A stretch of DNA of 64,000 nucleotides from positions 32,912,501 to 32,976,500 of the forward strand of contig CM048845.1 in the NCBI GenBank assembly GCA_026545225.1, in the 5' to 3' direction. Positions 46,885 through 57,451 of this stretch are shown in pieces (within the stretch, counting starts at the first letter, position 1; each line of letters starts with the position of its first letter). This DNA is from Cornus controversa. Its lineage: Eukaryota; Streptophyta; Magnoliopsida; Cornales; Cornaceae. A program made the translations under genes and the position numbers. A model generated the notes under the pieces. That model did not search any database. It worked only from the letters and a program-made list of their open reading frames with translations, and was not told where the DNA came from.

Positions 46885-47871
46885 AGTACATATTGATAAG
46901 ATGATTTGTTTGATCAACTCAAGGGAGCAAAGTGTTTCTCCAAAATTGGCTTGAGGTCGGAGTATTATTAGTTGAGAGTCAAGGAAGAAGATTTTTCTAA
47001 GACAACTTTCTGTACCCAGTATGGTCATTACAAGCTCCATGTGATGCCTTTTAGGCTACCAAATGCACCGACAACATTTATGGATTTAATGAACCATGTG
47101 TTTAGTGCATTCCTTGACAAATACGTTGTGGTGTTCGTTAATGAAATTCTCGTGTACTCTTCATCAAAAGAGGAACATAAGAATCACTTGAGAACGGTGT
47201 TACAATTTTTAAGGAAAAATTGGTTGTATGCCAAGTATGAGAAATGCAAGTTTTGGCTACCAGAAGTGAAGTTTCTTAGACACGTGGTTTTGGGAGGATG
47301 GTTTCTGTAGATCCTTCCAAGATTAAATCCGTGATGGATTGGAAATGTCTGAAAAGTGTGTTTGAAATTCAAAGTTTCTTAGGGTTAGCTAGCTATTACA
47401 AGAGATTTGTGAAGGATATTTCTTAATTAGCGGCACCTATGACACGACTCACTCATAAGGTAGTCAAATTCGTGTGGAATGAGCCTTATGAGCTTGCTTT
47501 CCAGGAATTGAAGGAAAGGTTGACTACCATTCCAATTTTGGTGATTCTAGAACGTGGGTTAGGATATGTAATATATTGTGATGCTTCTCATGATAGGTTA
47601 GGTTACGTGTTGATGCAAACAGAGAGGGTTGTTGCTTATGGGTCATGGCAATTAAAGACTCACGAGCAAAATTACCCGAATCATGATTTGGTATTAGCGG
47701 TAATTATCTTTGCTTTGAAGGGGTGGATGCATTACTAGTACGGGGAAAAATTTGAAGTCTTTTCCAATCACAAGAGTCTCAAATATCTTTTCTCTCAAAA
47801 GGATTTAAACTTGAGGCAATGGAAATGGGTGGAATACATGGAGGATTATAATTTTGATCTACAGTATTGAA
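46885..47871 (+). pseudogene. pol: Chromovirus RT and RNase H fragment, orphan
   Basis: Plus strand: DDLFDQLKGAKCFSKIGLRS (46893), VKEEDFSKTTFCTQYGHYKL, VMPFRLPNAPTTFMDLMNHV, then VVVFVNEILVYSSS where the family has F-V/I-D-D: both catalytic Asp are changed (Asn, Glu). EHLRTVL-type helix, NWLYAKYEKCKFWLPEVKFL, a frameshift near 47290, VDPSKIKSVMDW, then RNase H ([55 protein letters not shown]). Starts and ends abruptly, has no LTR of its own, and lies opposite to the neighbouring chromovirus. A truncated old copy. Confidence 0.9.
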
Positions 47872-47920
47872 ATACCACCTACAAATTTCACGCATGAGGT
47901 GGCCAGTCTCATACATAAAA

Positions 47921-50319
47921 TGTAAGGGATGCTTACAACTGATAGCAAACAAGTATAGAATACAAAAACAGAATAAAATAAATTTTAAAATGGAATAGAA
48001 AGTCCTTTTGAAGTTAAAGTTTTAAATAAATAAAGTACGTGTCTAGTAATACAACTTGGAAGTCCCATAACCCAAGGACCCCTTAACCAGAAAGAACAAG
48101 AGTTATTACTATAAATTAAATAATCGAACAACTAACGTCCTAATTCAGTTCATAAACTGAACATGAAGAAAAAAATAGATTTCTACTCTGAAAACTGATG
48201 AGAGGAGATACCTACCACAATCAACCAACCCAAAACTCTATCTATGTGGTGGAATCGGCTTGGGACCTGAAATGTCAACAAAGTGGGTTAAACTCACGAG
48301 CAATCAGAGAACCGGTAAACATACCCTTTATATGAGGGACAACAAGTATATACAAATAGATACAAATCATTTCCTTATTTATCTCATGTCTCTAAAATAG
48401 ACGTCGTCCTATATACCGTCCCAATTCAACCCCTGTCACACAAATTTAGAACCTGTTATCTAAGTTCAAAACCAAAGGCACAAAAATATAATACCCTATT
48501 AATCCTAGGCAATCCTTACATGCCTCCTATATTATCCTTAAATACCTTATTAGGTATTGGCAACCCTGAAACTCCCCCTGTCAATCCTTAGATTCCTCCC
48601 TAGATACCTTATTAGGTATTGGCAATCCTGACATGCCCCCTGGCAATCCTTACATGCCTCTACAACTAACCTATTAAACCAAAACAAAAGACCTAACTTA
48701 CTTAACACATTAATTTAATCTAACAAAAGTACAATCACCACAATAAAACAATTCATACACAATTAAACTAATATCAAGTATATCATGAACAGTTATGATT
48801 TCAAAGAATTCAATAAAGGAAGAACAATAATATACCTACCAATTATATGAGCAAGCACACAACCAAATATCCATGTTCCTAAATCATTGAGGGAATCAAA
48901 ACCTACCTCTAATCTAGGGTTTCGGGGCTATTTTGTTCCTAAGAATCCTATTTAATCATTTTTTAATTTTCTAAATTTTTTGAAAATTAAAAAAAATATA
49001 TATTTCAAATAAAAGAAGATGAAAACCCAATTTTGAGGCATACTTTTAAAATCAATTTAACCACGAGGGAAGCCCATTTCTACTTGAAATTTAAACCCCA
49101 TGTGTATTTTATCCCTAAAAGGTTACCTAAATTTTTTAAGAATTTTTTTGAAATTTTAAAATATTTCCAAAATAAAAGAAAATAAAAATCTACTTTTGAG
49201 GCACACTTTTTATGCTACTTTAACCACAAGGGACCTCATTTTGACTTGAAATTAAAAACCCAAGAGTATTATGCCCCTAAAAGATTAATTTAAAATTTTG
49301 GGAATTTTTCATAATTTTTTGTTATGTCTAAAAATATTTTTCCTAATTTTCTATATAAAAATGATTTAAAAATTAAAAAAATATATTAAAATATTTTGGA
49401 CTGGGCCCAGTGGAGTGGGTGGCCCCAGCAAGTGGGACCCAACAGACCTTTTTCGGTCCCCAACCAATGGCGCACGAGCTGGAGACCCTTTTTTTTTTCT
49501 TCCTTCTTTTCTCTTTCCCTGCTACTTTCTCTAGCAAGCGTGCACAAAAATGGTAGCGTTTTCCCGGCCTTATTCTAACCACCTCTAGACACCAAAACTC
49601 GCATATGAATATACTATTGAACGCGTCTCGATCTAAGCTACGCATTGGTACCAAAATCACCCCCTCTAGCGGCCTAAATAAAAAAGCCCAATTTCAAGTT
49701 TTAAAAATATAAAATTTCAAACCCAATTTCCCTTCAATCTACCCAACGGTTCACAACCAAACTTTCAAGGATTGTTCAGGGAAACAAGATCTACTTATTA
49801 ATCAGAACAAAAATCTTTGAAATTGATGAATACATTAAACCCAATTTCATGTTTGTACATATATATATATATATATACACCCGCCTATACAGTCATATAT
49901 ACATGCATATACATATGGAAAAAAAACCCTATAGCGGTACCAAACCCACATATTCTTTATGTTTAATCCACAGAATCACCTTTAGCATGCATAATCATTT
50001 AATTTCATAATTGAATACATGAATATATGTATTTAAGCAACATATATACATAAAACTATATATATAATCTATGTTTATGATTCAAAGGGGAAGAGAAGAG
50101 TTCGAACTTGCCTTTTTGACAAACAAGAACCCGTCTCGATGAATTGCTCCTTCTCTCCCTTCTCTCTTGCATCTACGCTTTTTCGGTCTCTATACGTGTA
50201 AACGACAGAAACCCTAACCCCCTTTTCTTTTTCTTTTATTTTAATTTTCTTCTAGAAAATATAAATAAAAATAAAAATTCCTAAATAATTATATTAATAA
50301 ATATAAAACACTTAGCCCA

Positions 50320-50354
<35 letters not shown>

Positions 50355-50658
50355 CCCAACCCAAGGTCTAGCCCAACCTGATTAAAAATTAAAAATTAAA
50401 GAACATGCAGCCCAAAAACCCATATATTTTATTTTAAAAAAATTACATTTAAAACAAATATTTCACACACAATTAAAATCAATCAACACTTAGCAACAGT
50501 TCAAACATCCACATTAAACAAGTAAAACAGGCATTGACAAAACTTAACTAAAACCATTTAAATAATTAAAACCCAACTAAATAATAATAAATAAATAAAA
50601 ACCCAATTAAATAATTGGAACCCAATTTAAATATCCTCAAAATTTATGAGGTATTACA
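47921..50658 (-). repeat. 3' LTR of the chromovirus, minus orientation
   Basis: Right end certain: on the minus strand the purine tract AGGGGGAAAGGA meets TGTAATACCTC at 50658. Left end proposed at TGTAAGGGATGC (47921), giving TGTAA...TTACA ends and 2738 bp. Contains hairpin repeats (48500-48665), AT microsatellites (49858-49876, 50321-50353) and a GA-rich transcript start-like zone near 50100-50200 (minus). The other LTR is outside the window or lost. Confidence 0.7.
48500..48665. repeat. Imperfect tandem repeat with palindrome AATACCTTATTAGGTATT
   Basis: Two good units (palindromes at about 48539 and 48605; the second starts GATACC) and a weaker first one, with 'ggcaa(t/c)cctgaca' and 'caatccttacatgcctc' parts between. 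Period about 67 bases. Confidence 0.75.
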
Positions 50659-50672
50659 TCCTTTCCCCCTAA
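50659..50672 (-). other. Polypurine tract of the chromovirus
   Basis: Minus strand TTTTAGGGGGAAAGGA directly before the LTR. Confidence 0.85.
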
Positions 50673-51757
50673 AAATAGAAATTCTGTCATTGGAATTTCC
50701 CGCATACCTGAAAGAAATAGCTCTAGATACTTTGCTTTTATTTAATCCTCCTTTTCCCAAGTGGACTTTGCCTTACTGTGGTGGGTCCACTAAACTCGAA
50801 CTAGCGAAATGGTTTTAGAACGAAGAACCTGGTCCCTACGGTTAGGAATACAGTATAGCTACTCCACATATGTTGCATCTGGCTATAACTCAATCTCTCC
50901 AACCTCAATGTGTTGGTAAGTATCCTCATCTCTAAGGAATCTCCGCAGCATAGAGACATGAAAGAAATTGTGCACCCTATGGATCGTGTCTAGTAACGCC
51001 AATCTATACGCTACCCGCCCTAACCTTGTCGATAATCATAAAAGGACCAACATATTGAGGTGCCAACTTTCCCTTTCTCCCAAATTACATTACTCCCTTC
51101 ATGGGTGAAACCTTAAGTAAAACCCGATCCCCCACCTTGAACTCTAATGCTCGAGTTCTCTGGTCGGCATTACTCTTCTGTTTACTCCCAGCAGTCCTCA
51201 TAAGGTCTCTAATAAGAGCAACTTTCTCGGAGGTGTCATTGATAAATTCAGGACCAAAGAATCTGTTCTCTCCAACATCCAATCAACATACCGACGACCT
51301 ACATGGGCACCCACACAGAGCCTCGAATGGTGCCATACCAATAGTCTTTTGATAACTATTGTTATAGGGAGAGGCAAGTAACTCTCCCAATTACCTTTGA
51401 AGTCGAGTAGACATGCTCATAACATATCCTCCAGAATCTGATTAACCCTCTCAGTCTGACCATCGGTCTGAGGTTGATAAGTTGTTCAGAGATGCAGAGA
51501 TGTACCCATAGCCTACTGAAAACTCCCCCAAAACTCTGAAATAAAATTGGATCTCTATCCGATATAATGGACAAAGGCACGCCATAAAGCTTCACTATCT
51601 CGGCAATGTAAAGCTTTGCGTACTACTCTGAGATGTAACTCGAGCATACACGCAAGAAATAGGCTAATTTTGTCAACCTGTCCACTGTCACCCAAATAGA
51701 TTCATGATTTTGTTGTCAGTTAGGAAGTCCCACAATAGAATCCATGGAGATGCTCTC
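50673..51757 (-). pseudogene. pol: Chromovirus integrase C-terminal half and chromodomain, broken
   Basis: Minus strand from 51757: SISMDSIVGLP (start of the core), VDRLTKLAYFL, then KLYGVPLSIISDRDPILFQS (51590), decayed region with the conserved Q-T-D-G lost to frameshift, NRFFGPEFINDTSEKVALI (51270), ALEFKVGDRVLLKVSPMKGV (51140-51085), GKLAPQYVGPFMIIDKV, and near 50740-50850 the chromodomain trace RRDQVLRSKTISLV, stop, WTHHSKAKSTW. The chromodomain directs integration to heterochromatin in chromoviruses. Several stops and shifts. The other half of integrase continues at 62205-61878, behind the Athila insertion. Confidence 0.88.
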
Positions 51758-53187
51758 TGATAAGTGTTCAATTCTATGTATTTGAACCCTCTTTATTGCA
51801 TATGTTAGTCCCGTTTTTGCGTTTACCGAGATATGTTTACGTTATTTTTGTGTTTCTGATGTATTGCAGGTATTAGAGTAAATGGAGCAAAGTTTGAAGC
51901 TATTTGCAGCTGAAGAGAAAAAGTCAGAATTGCAGCCAAAGGCATCTCGATCAATCGAGATGTTGATCTCGATCAATCGAGATCTCGATTGATCGAGATC
52001 TCATTTCGATTGATCAAAATCTCGATCAATCGAGATTCAATCTCGATTGATCGAGATTCTGCAGAACCCACTTGGCCACTTGCTCACCTGCTCTCCCACT
52101 TGTAACAAAATCTCCCTTTTTGCACGACTTAGGGGGATTGTCTGACTTGAACAAGACCCTTGGGGACCTTCTTGATACAAGGGATATATATATTGATATA
52201 TATATATATATATGGTGGGCCCCCAAGGTTGAAAAAGAAGCCAAAAAGCACAAAAAGGGCTATATCTCTCATATCTCATATATCTCTCAATATACATCAG
52301 ACCATCCAAGGAGAGACCTTCGGGAGAGGAAGAAGAGGAGCTGAACCAGACCAAGAAGCTTCACTTTCTTCATCAATGGAAGGGTGCAAGGCTACCATGA
52401 CCAACTAACTCCTCTACTAGGGTGTGGTTGACACACCTAGCCATGTAAACTTGTTCATTTTTGTAGCACTTGGGGATTTGTAGTTAAATGTTGATTATTT
52501 AGCCTAGTGAATATGTACACAAATACATTTCTTATATATATTCATTTGATTTGAAATTTATTCTTGTCTTAGAGTAGATTTTGTCACTTGAATGCACAAC
52601 ATTTGCATATTCCACAAGAAGTGCAAATGATGGCTAGATAATGGTGTTTAAATGAATGTGTGATGTTTGCTTGTATAGACCATGCCAAGACAAGGTAGTT
52701 TGGATGCATGTGGGGTTCACTTAGAGAGTAGGGTAATTAGGTAGTTAGTTAGGTTGAAGAGCTATACTTGTTGAAGATGGATTATGATAGGTTAGCACAC
52801 ACATTGATCTTTTGATATGGCATTGAGGTCACAAGCCTAATGGCATTGTTAGGCATTTAACATATGAATCCCATGCTTGCTACACTTATGAACATGTGAA
52901 TGGCTAGTGGTGGAAACCAACCCTAGTTCTCTCTCCCAACTTTACTCTTTAATTTTATTATCATTTCATTCATGCAATAGTTTATAATCAAAAATTTAAA
53001 AACCTATTTTTAGGATTAAAGTAGAATTAATCTTTCTTTAAGACAATTGCGACTAGTCCTCGTGAGATTGATACCCTCTATATAGAACCTTATCTACAAA
53101 GATTCGTGCTCTTGCGAGTGGTTAAATTATATTTTGATAAACAGGGCAAAATTAAGCTTACAATTTAATCCGAGTTTAGCTACATCA
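51758..53187 (+). repeat. 5' LTR of Athila C
   Basis: 1430 bp, TGATAAGTGTTCAATTC...GCTACATCA. Most differences from the 3' LTR fall in the first 110 bases (about seven); later parts look nearly identical. Contains the array 51946-52059 and TATATATA at 52185-52215, a candidate promoter. Confidence 0.95.
51946..52059. repeat. CGAT-CA/TG-ATCG palindrome array, 5' LTR
   Basis: Six copies, e.g. ATCTCGATCAATCGAGAT twice, then CTCGATTGATCGAG, a decayed TTTCGATTGATCAAAAT, and two more good ones, about 130 bases upstream of the TATA-like run. Confidence 0.9.
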
Positions 53188-53193
53188 AAATTT

Positions 53194-53211
53194 TGGCGCC
53201 GTTGCTGGGGA
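53194..53211 (+). other. Primer binding site, tRNA-Asp type
   Basis: TGGCGCCGTTGCTGGGGA, six bases behind the LTR; one base differs from 12586-12603. Confidence 0.9.
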
Positions 53212-53457
53212 CTACGGTGTAATTGTCGCCATTGAAAGATAAAATCTGGTTTAATTCTTAGGCTAAAAATTCTTTCATTCTTCTTATTGCTCAAATTTCT
53301 TGATTTTAGGTATACCACATAGCGGGCATCTAAAAGGATTAAAGTTGGAACCCTTTGTGAGTATAAAATCTAAAATTAGTGGTTTGAGTTCTTTCATTCT
53401 TTTTGTATATATTATTGTTTATTTTTGTGTATTGAGGTGTTGTTCTACTATTAATGC

Positions 53458-56304
53458 ATGCTAGGTAGACAGTCCTTGTCACTTCCATTGCTTCCGTGTA
53501 ATATTGAACTTGAAAGAACACTTAGACAACGTAGAGGAACCTCTAGGGACCCTATATTGCCTAGGACTGAAAACATGGATCCAAATGAAAGACAACTTCC
53601 CGGACTACCTCCTTTTAATCATGAACAACCACCTCCACCTCCACCTCCACCTCCTCAAGGAGAGTTGCTTATGGACTTTTACCTTTCGACTACATTTGAA
53701 GTACCTTCATGTATCCAATTTTCGAATGTAGCGGCAAATCAATTCGAAATAAAGTCCTCCACCATCAATCTTCTTAATAGCTTCCATGGTCTCCCTAATG
53801 AAGATCCATACCGGCACTTAGATTACTTCCTTTCTATGTGTTCCACTATTCGTGTACCACACTTTACGGAGGATGACCTAAAGCTGCGTATGTTCCCCTT
53901 CTCCCTAAAAGATAAAGCTAGAAGTTGGTTCAATTCTTTAGAACCTAACTCAATCCATTCTTGGGCGGAGATGCAAATAGAGTTCTTGAAAAAATACTTC
54001 CCAATGGGTAAGACAAGTGGTATTCAGCGAGCAATCACCGGATTCACCCAAATTGACCAAGAACAATTTCATGAGACGTGGGAGAGATTAAAAGACCTTC
54101 TTAAATCTTGTTCGCATCATGCTGTCCCAAAATGGCAGCTAGTGCAAAGTTTTTATGATGGGGTGAGTGAGCAACATAGACAAATGATAGACTCCGCGTG
54201 TGGGGGTGGATACCTTTTGAAAAGCCCCGATGAGGCATGGAAACTTTTTCAAACCCTAAGTAACAATTCAGCTCAACGCTCCTCCACTAGGAAAGGGAAG
54301 GCCACCCAACCTTGTAGAGGAGTGCATAAAATTTCACGGGTAGATGAGGTTGCCATGCAAGTAGAAGCCCTATCCCAAAAAATGGATTTAATCATAAAAG
54401 ATACGCTGCCTACTCCAAGCCAACCTGTTCAAAATCAGGAAGGTTGTTCGTTTTGCTATAGTACTTCACATTTCGTGCGAGATTGTCCTATTGCCGGGCA
54501 ATCTCCCGATTATGCTCAAGAGCAAGCGAATGCCTTATACTCTAAACAAATGAATGATCCATATTCAAACACGTACAATCCTGGTTACAAGAACCATCCA
54601 ACTTTTTCATGGAAACCTCAAGAATCAAGTCCCTCTTTTCAAGGGCAAAATTCTTTTAATTCCCAATCTCAACAGCCTCATTATAGGCCAAATCCTCAAC
54701 CTTACACTCAAAGATCTAATTACCAACAACCACCACCTCCTCCGAGAAGCTAAGGCTTTGAAGAAAGAGTGATAAGCAATCTTGAGGCTAATACCCGATT
54801 ATTGCAAACTCATTCTCAATCAATCGCTAAGCTTGAAGCTAATGCTCAATCTATGGTTAGGTTAGAAGCTCAAATCGGGCAACTAGCTAATGCCTTGAAT
54901 AGAAGGGAGGAAGGTAAGCTGCTGAGTCAACCGGTGGCAAATCCTAAGGGTGTTCATATGATTGAGGATCCATCATCTTCAATTTGTAATGCTCCTCCGG
55001 AGCAAGTTCAATCAATCACCACCTTGAGGAGTGGTAAAATCATCAATTCCAAGGTAGGGGAGGAAGAGAAGAAGGAATTCCAAAAGCAACCCAAAAATCC
55101 AAAAGAATCCCATTTAAATCCAAAATTGTTTCCTTTAAATCCAAATGTGCATAACATCCCTTTAAATCCAAAAGGAAAGGCAAGTGAAGTTGTGTCATCA
55201 TCAATTCCAAATCTTGACACTTCTTATGAACCTCCGATTCCTTTTCCTCAAAGATTGAAGGAACCTTCTCATTTTGGGAAACAAGGAGAGAAAATCCAAG
55301 ACATGATGGAGATCTTCAAACAAGTAAAGATCAATCTCCTTCTCCTTGATGCTATTCGACAAATTCCCTCCTATGCTAAATTCTTGAAGGACTTGTGCAC
55401 TCAAAAGCGCAAATCTAGGAATAATGCTCCTAAGAAAGTCCTCCTAACTGAGCATATAAGCTCCATTTTCTAACACCAAGCCCCTCCTAAATTCAAAGAT
55501 CCGGGTGCTCCGACCATTTCGTGCACCATCGGAAATCAATCTTTTGAAAAGGCACATCTTGATTTAGGGGCTAGTGTCAATTTGCTTCCATTCTCAGTTT
55601 ACCAACAACTAGGTTTGGGGGAACTCAAGCATACCACGGTTGTGTTGCAACTTGCCGACCGCTCGGTGAAGCAACCACGTGGCATAATTGAGGATGTAAT
55701 CATTCAAGTGGACAAATTCTATTTTCTGGTGGACTTCATAGTCCTTGACACGGAACCGGTCCAAAATCCAAATCGACATATTCCTATCATTCTAGGTCAT
55801 CCATTCTTGGCCACGACAAACACTTGCATTAATTACGATACCGGAGTAATGGACATCTCTTTCGGGAATATGAAAGTCCGCTTGAACATCTTCAACGCTT
55901 CCCACCACACATCCTACGATGAAAGTGAGTGCTTTTGTGTCGATGTAGTGGAAGACTTAGTTCAAGAAGCACTTCCTTCTATTCTTTCCAAGGATCCTCT
56001 AGAGGCATGCCTAAATCACTTCAGCTATGATGATTTTGATGTTGAGCAATCTATTTGTGAAGTCAACTCAATGCTCGCTGTCAATACTATCATGGACTTG
56101 CCTAATTGGAGAGTTCTTAGAGAACCCTTTCCTCCATTTGTTAATTTCGTCGCTCCCCACAGAGCGGTGGAATTAAAGGACTTGAAAGACGGCTCATTGT
56201 TCAAAGTAAACGGGTAGCGCTTAAAAGTATGCGTGGATGACCAAGTTACCACTGAATACGTGGATGTCGTCACTTTGATGGATCTTGTATATTTTGACTC
56301 GTGA
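53458..56304 (+). pseudogene. gag-pro: Athila C gag-protease fused to integrase tail
   Basis: One frame from the ATG at 53458 (a second Met-Asp-Pro start at 53575) to TGA 56302-56304, broken only by TAA 54751, TAA 55471 and TAG 56215. Order: proline run (53620-53660), gag domain (DPYRHLDYFL, MFPFSLKDKARSWF, EFLKKYFPMGKTSGIQRAI), zinc knuckle CSFCYSTSHFVRDC (54448-54489), heptad linker (54769-54900), aspartic protease with LDLGASVNLLP (about 55558-55590; Athila has D-L-G) and IPIILGHPFLATT (55780). Behind NWRVLREPFPP the frame passes straight into AVELKDLKDGSLFKVNG, the end of Athila integrase, so RT to integrase core were deleted in frame. Makes particles and processes them if read through. 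Confidence 0.93.
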
Positions 56305-57050
56305 GCCAATCCGAACGTCATGCTATAGACGTGTAAGGTGGCGTAGCCATGGTAGCTATCATGCTTCCATGATGTCCCTTTAATCCAAGTTAAAGTTGGT
56401 ATCTAAGCAATGTAGTATCTAATTCCCAAAAATCCAAGTCCCTGAAGCATAATTCAAGCTGACTGTTTTTGAGCATTTCGATTGATCGAAGCCAGGATCT
56501 CGATCAATCGAGATTTCGATTGATCGAGATTTTGGTCTCGATTGATCAAAATATTGCAGAGAGTTTGAGAAGTCCAAAAGTCCCGAGAGGTAGTATTCTT
56601 CGATAGCACTTTGATTGGTCTTCGATTGATCAAAAATTTTGATTGATCGAAATAAATTTTTGATTGATCGAAGAAGAAAATCTCGATTGATCGAAGTTGA
56701 TTTCGATTGATCAAAGCTGATATCGATTGATCGAAGTGGGATTTCGATTAATCGAAATCTTGATCAATCGAGATGCACATCTCGATCAATCAAGATGCAC
56801 GCGATGCCTGCACGTGAGCCGAACTCTTATTTAAACCATTGGGCTTCCCTCTCATTTTAAAAAACCATCCGACTTCTTCCCTTCCTCCGTGTGATCCAGA
56901 GTCTTTGCAAGAGCCATGTGATCTTCCATCGCCGATCATCCACTGCCGTTCGACATAGTCCGAGATCGCCACGAGCACACTCACGCTCATCTCTTCGCGG
57001 CTGCGAGTGGGACTTCTTCTGTTTGTGCCGTTCATCTTCTTCCTCTTGAG
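56305..57050 (+). promoter_or_regulatory. Palindrome array and TATA-like box before the env-position gene
   Basis: Contains the long array 56470-56800, then TTATTTAAA at 56827-56835 and CT-rich sequence up to the GTAAGT at 57051. This is the layout of a promoter and untranslated exon. The LTRs of the same element have a smaller array upstream of their TATA-like run. ORFs on the minus strand here are shadows. Confidence 0.4.
56470..56800. repeat. Longest CGAT-TG/CA-ATCG palindrome array
   Basis: About 14 copies. Arms vary: ATCTCGATCAATCGAGAT, TTTCGATTGATCGA, TTTTGATTGATCGAAA, TTTCGATTAATCGAAAT, CATCTCGATCAATCAAGATG. The GAT-NN-ATC centre is the most constant part. Confidence 0.9.
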
Positions 57051-57437
57051 GTAAGTGATGCATGGCTACATTTTGCGTCCTTTCTCACTATTTTTGATAG
57101 TTCTACGGTGTAATAAACATAGTTAGATGATGTTGGGTGGGATTGGTGCAATTGCAATATTCGTAATGAGATTTTGTGCGTTTCGGGGGGTAGGAATACA
57201 TGTATGGGGGTGATATTACCTTCTCTCTATTTCAAATGCTTAATGTACGGTTTGCAACAACGACTCTTCGTTTCGGTTGCATCCACTCGCGCTGCCTCTT
57301 TGCAGAGCGACTTTTTGAACTCATGTCAGCACCATGGACTAGGGCCTCATTTTTATTTTTTTTCCTTTATTTTTATTCTTAGTTTATCATTCCTTTTATT
57401 TTCTTTTTATTTACATAATTTTTGGAATAAAGTGCAG
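57051..57437 (+). other. Candidate intron before env-position gene
   Basis: GAG|GTAAGTGATG at 57051 and AAGTGCAG|A at 57437, with a T-rich stretch before the acceptor as in plant introns. Exon 2 would start 14 bases before the ATG at 57452. GTAAGTGA is also found at the same place in the inverted Athila (34088-34081). Confidence 0.45.
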
Positions 57438-57451
57438 ACTGCTCCGAGATC

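Noticed and set aside
52037..52408. ORFs repeated at 7951-8311, 38575-38895, 52026-52408 and 60703-61041
   Set aside because: They recur because the LTR recurs; frames differ between copies and carry no domain, so they are LTR sequence and not a gene family.
53194..53211. tRNA-like sequence at the primer sites
   Set aside because: Only the complement of a tRNA 3' end is present at 12586, 24564, 44201 and 53194; no cloverleaf, so these are primer sites and not tRNA genes.
56790..57063. Minus-strand ORFs of 68-81 codons
   Set aside because: Shadows of the leader before the env-position gene; no domain and opposite to all other signals.
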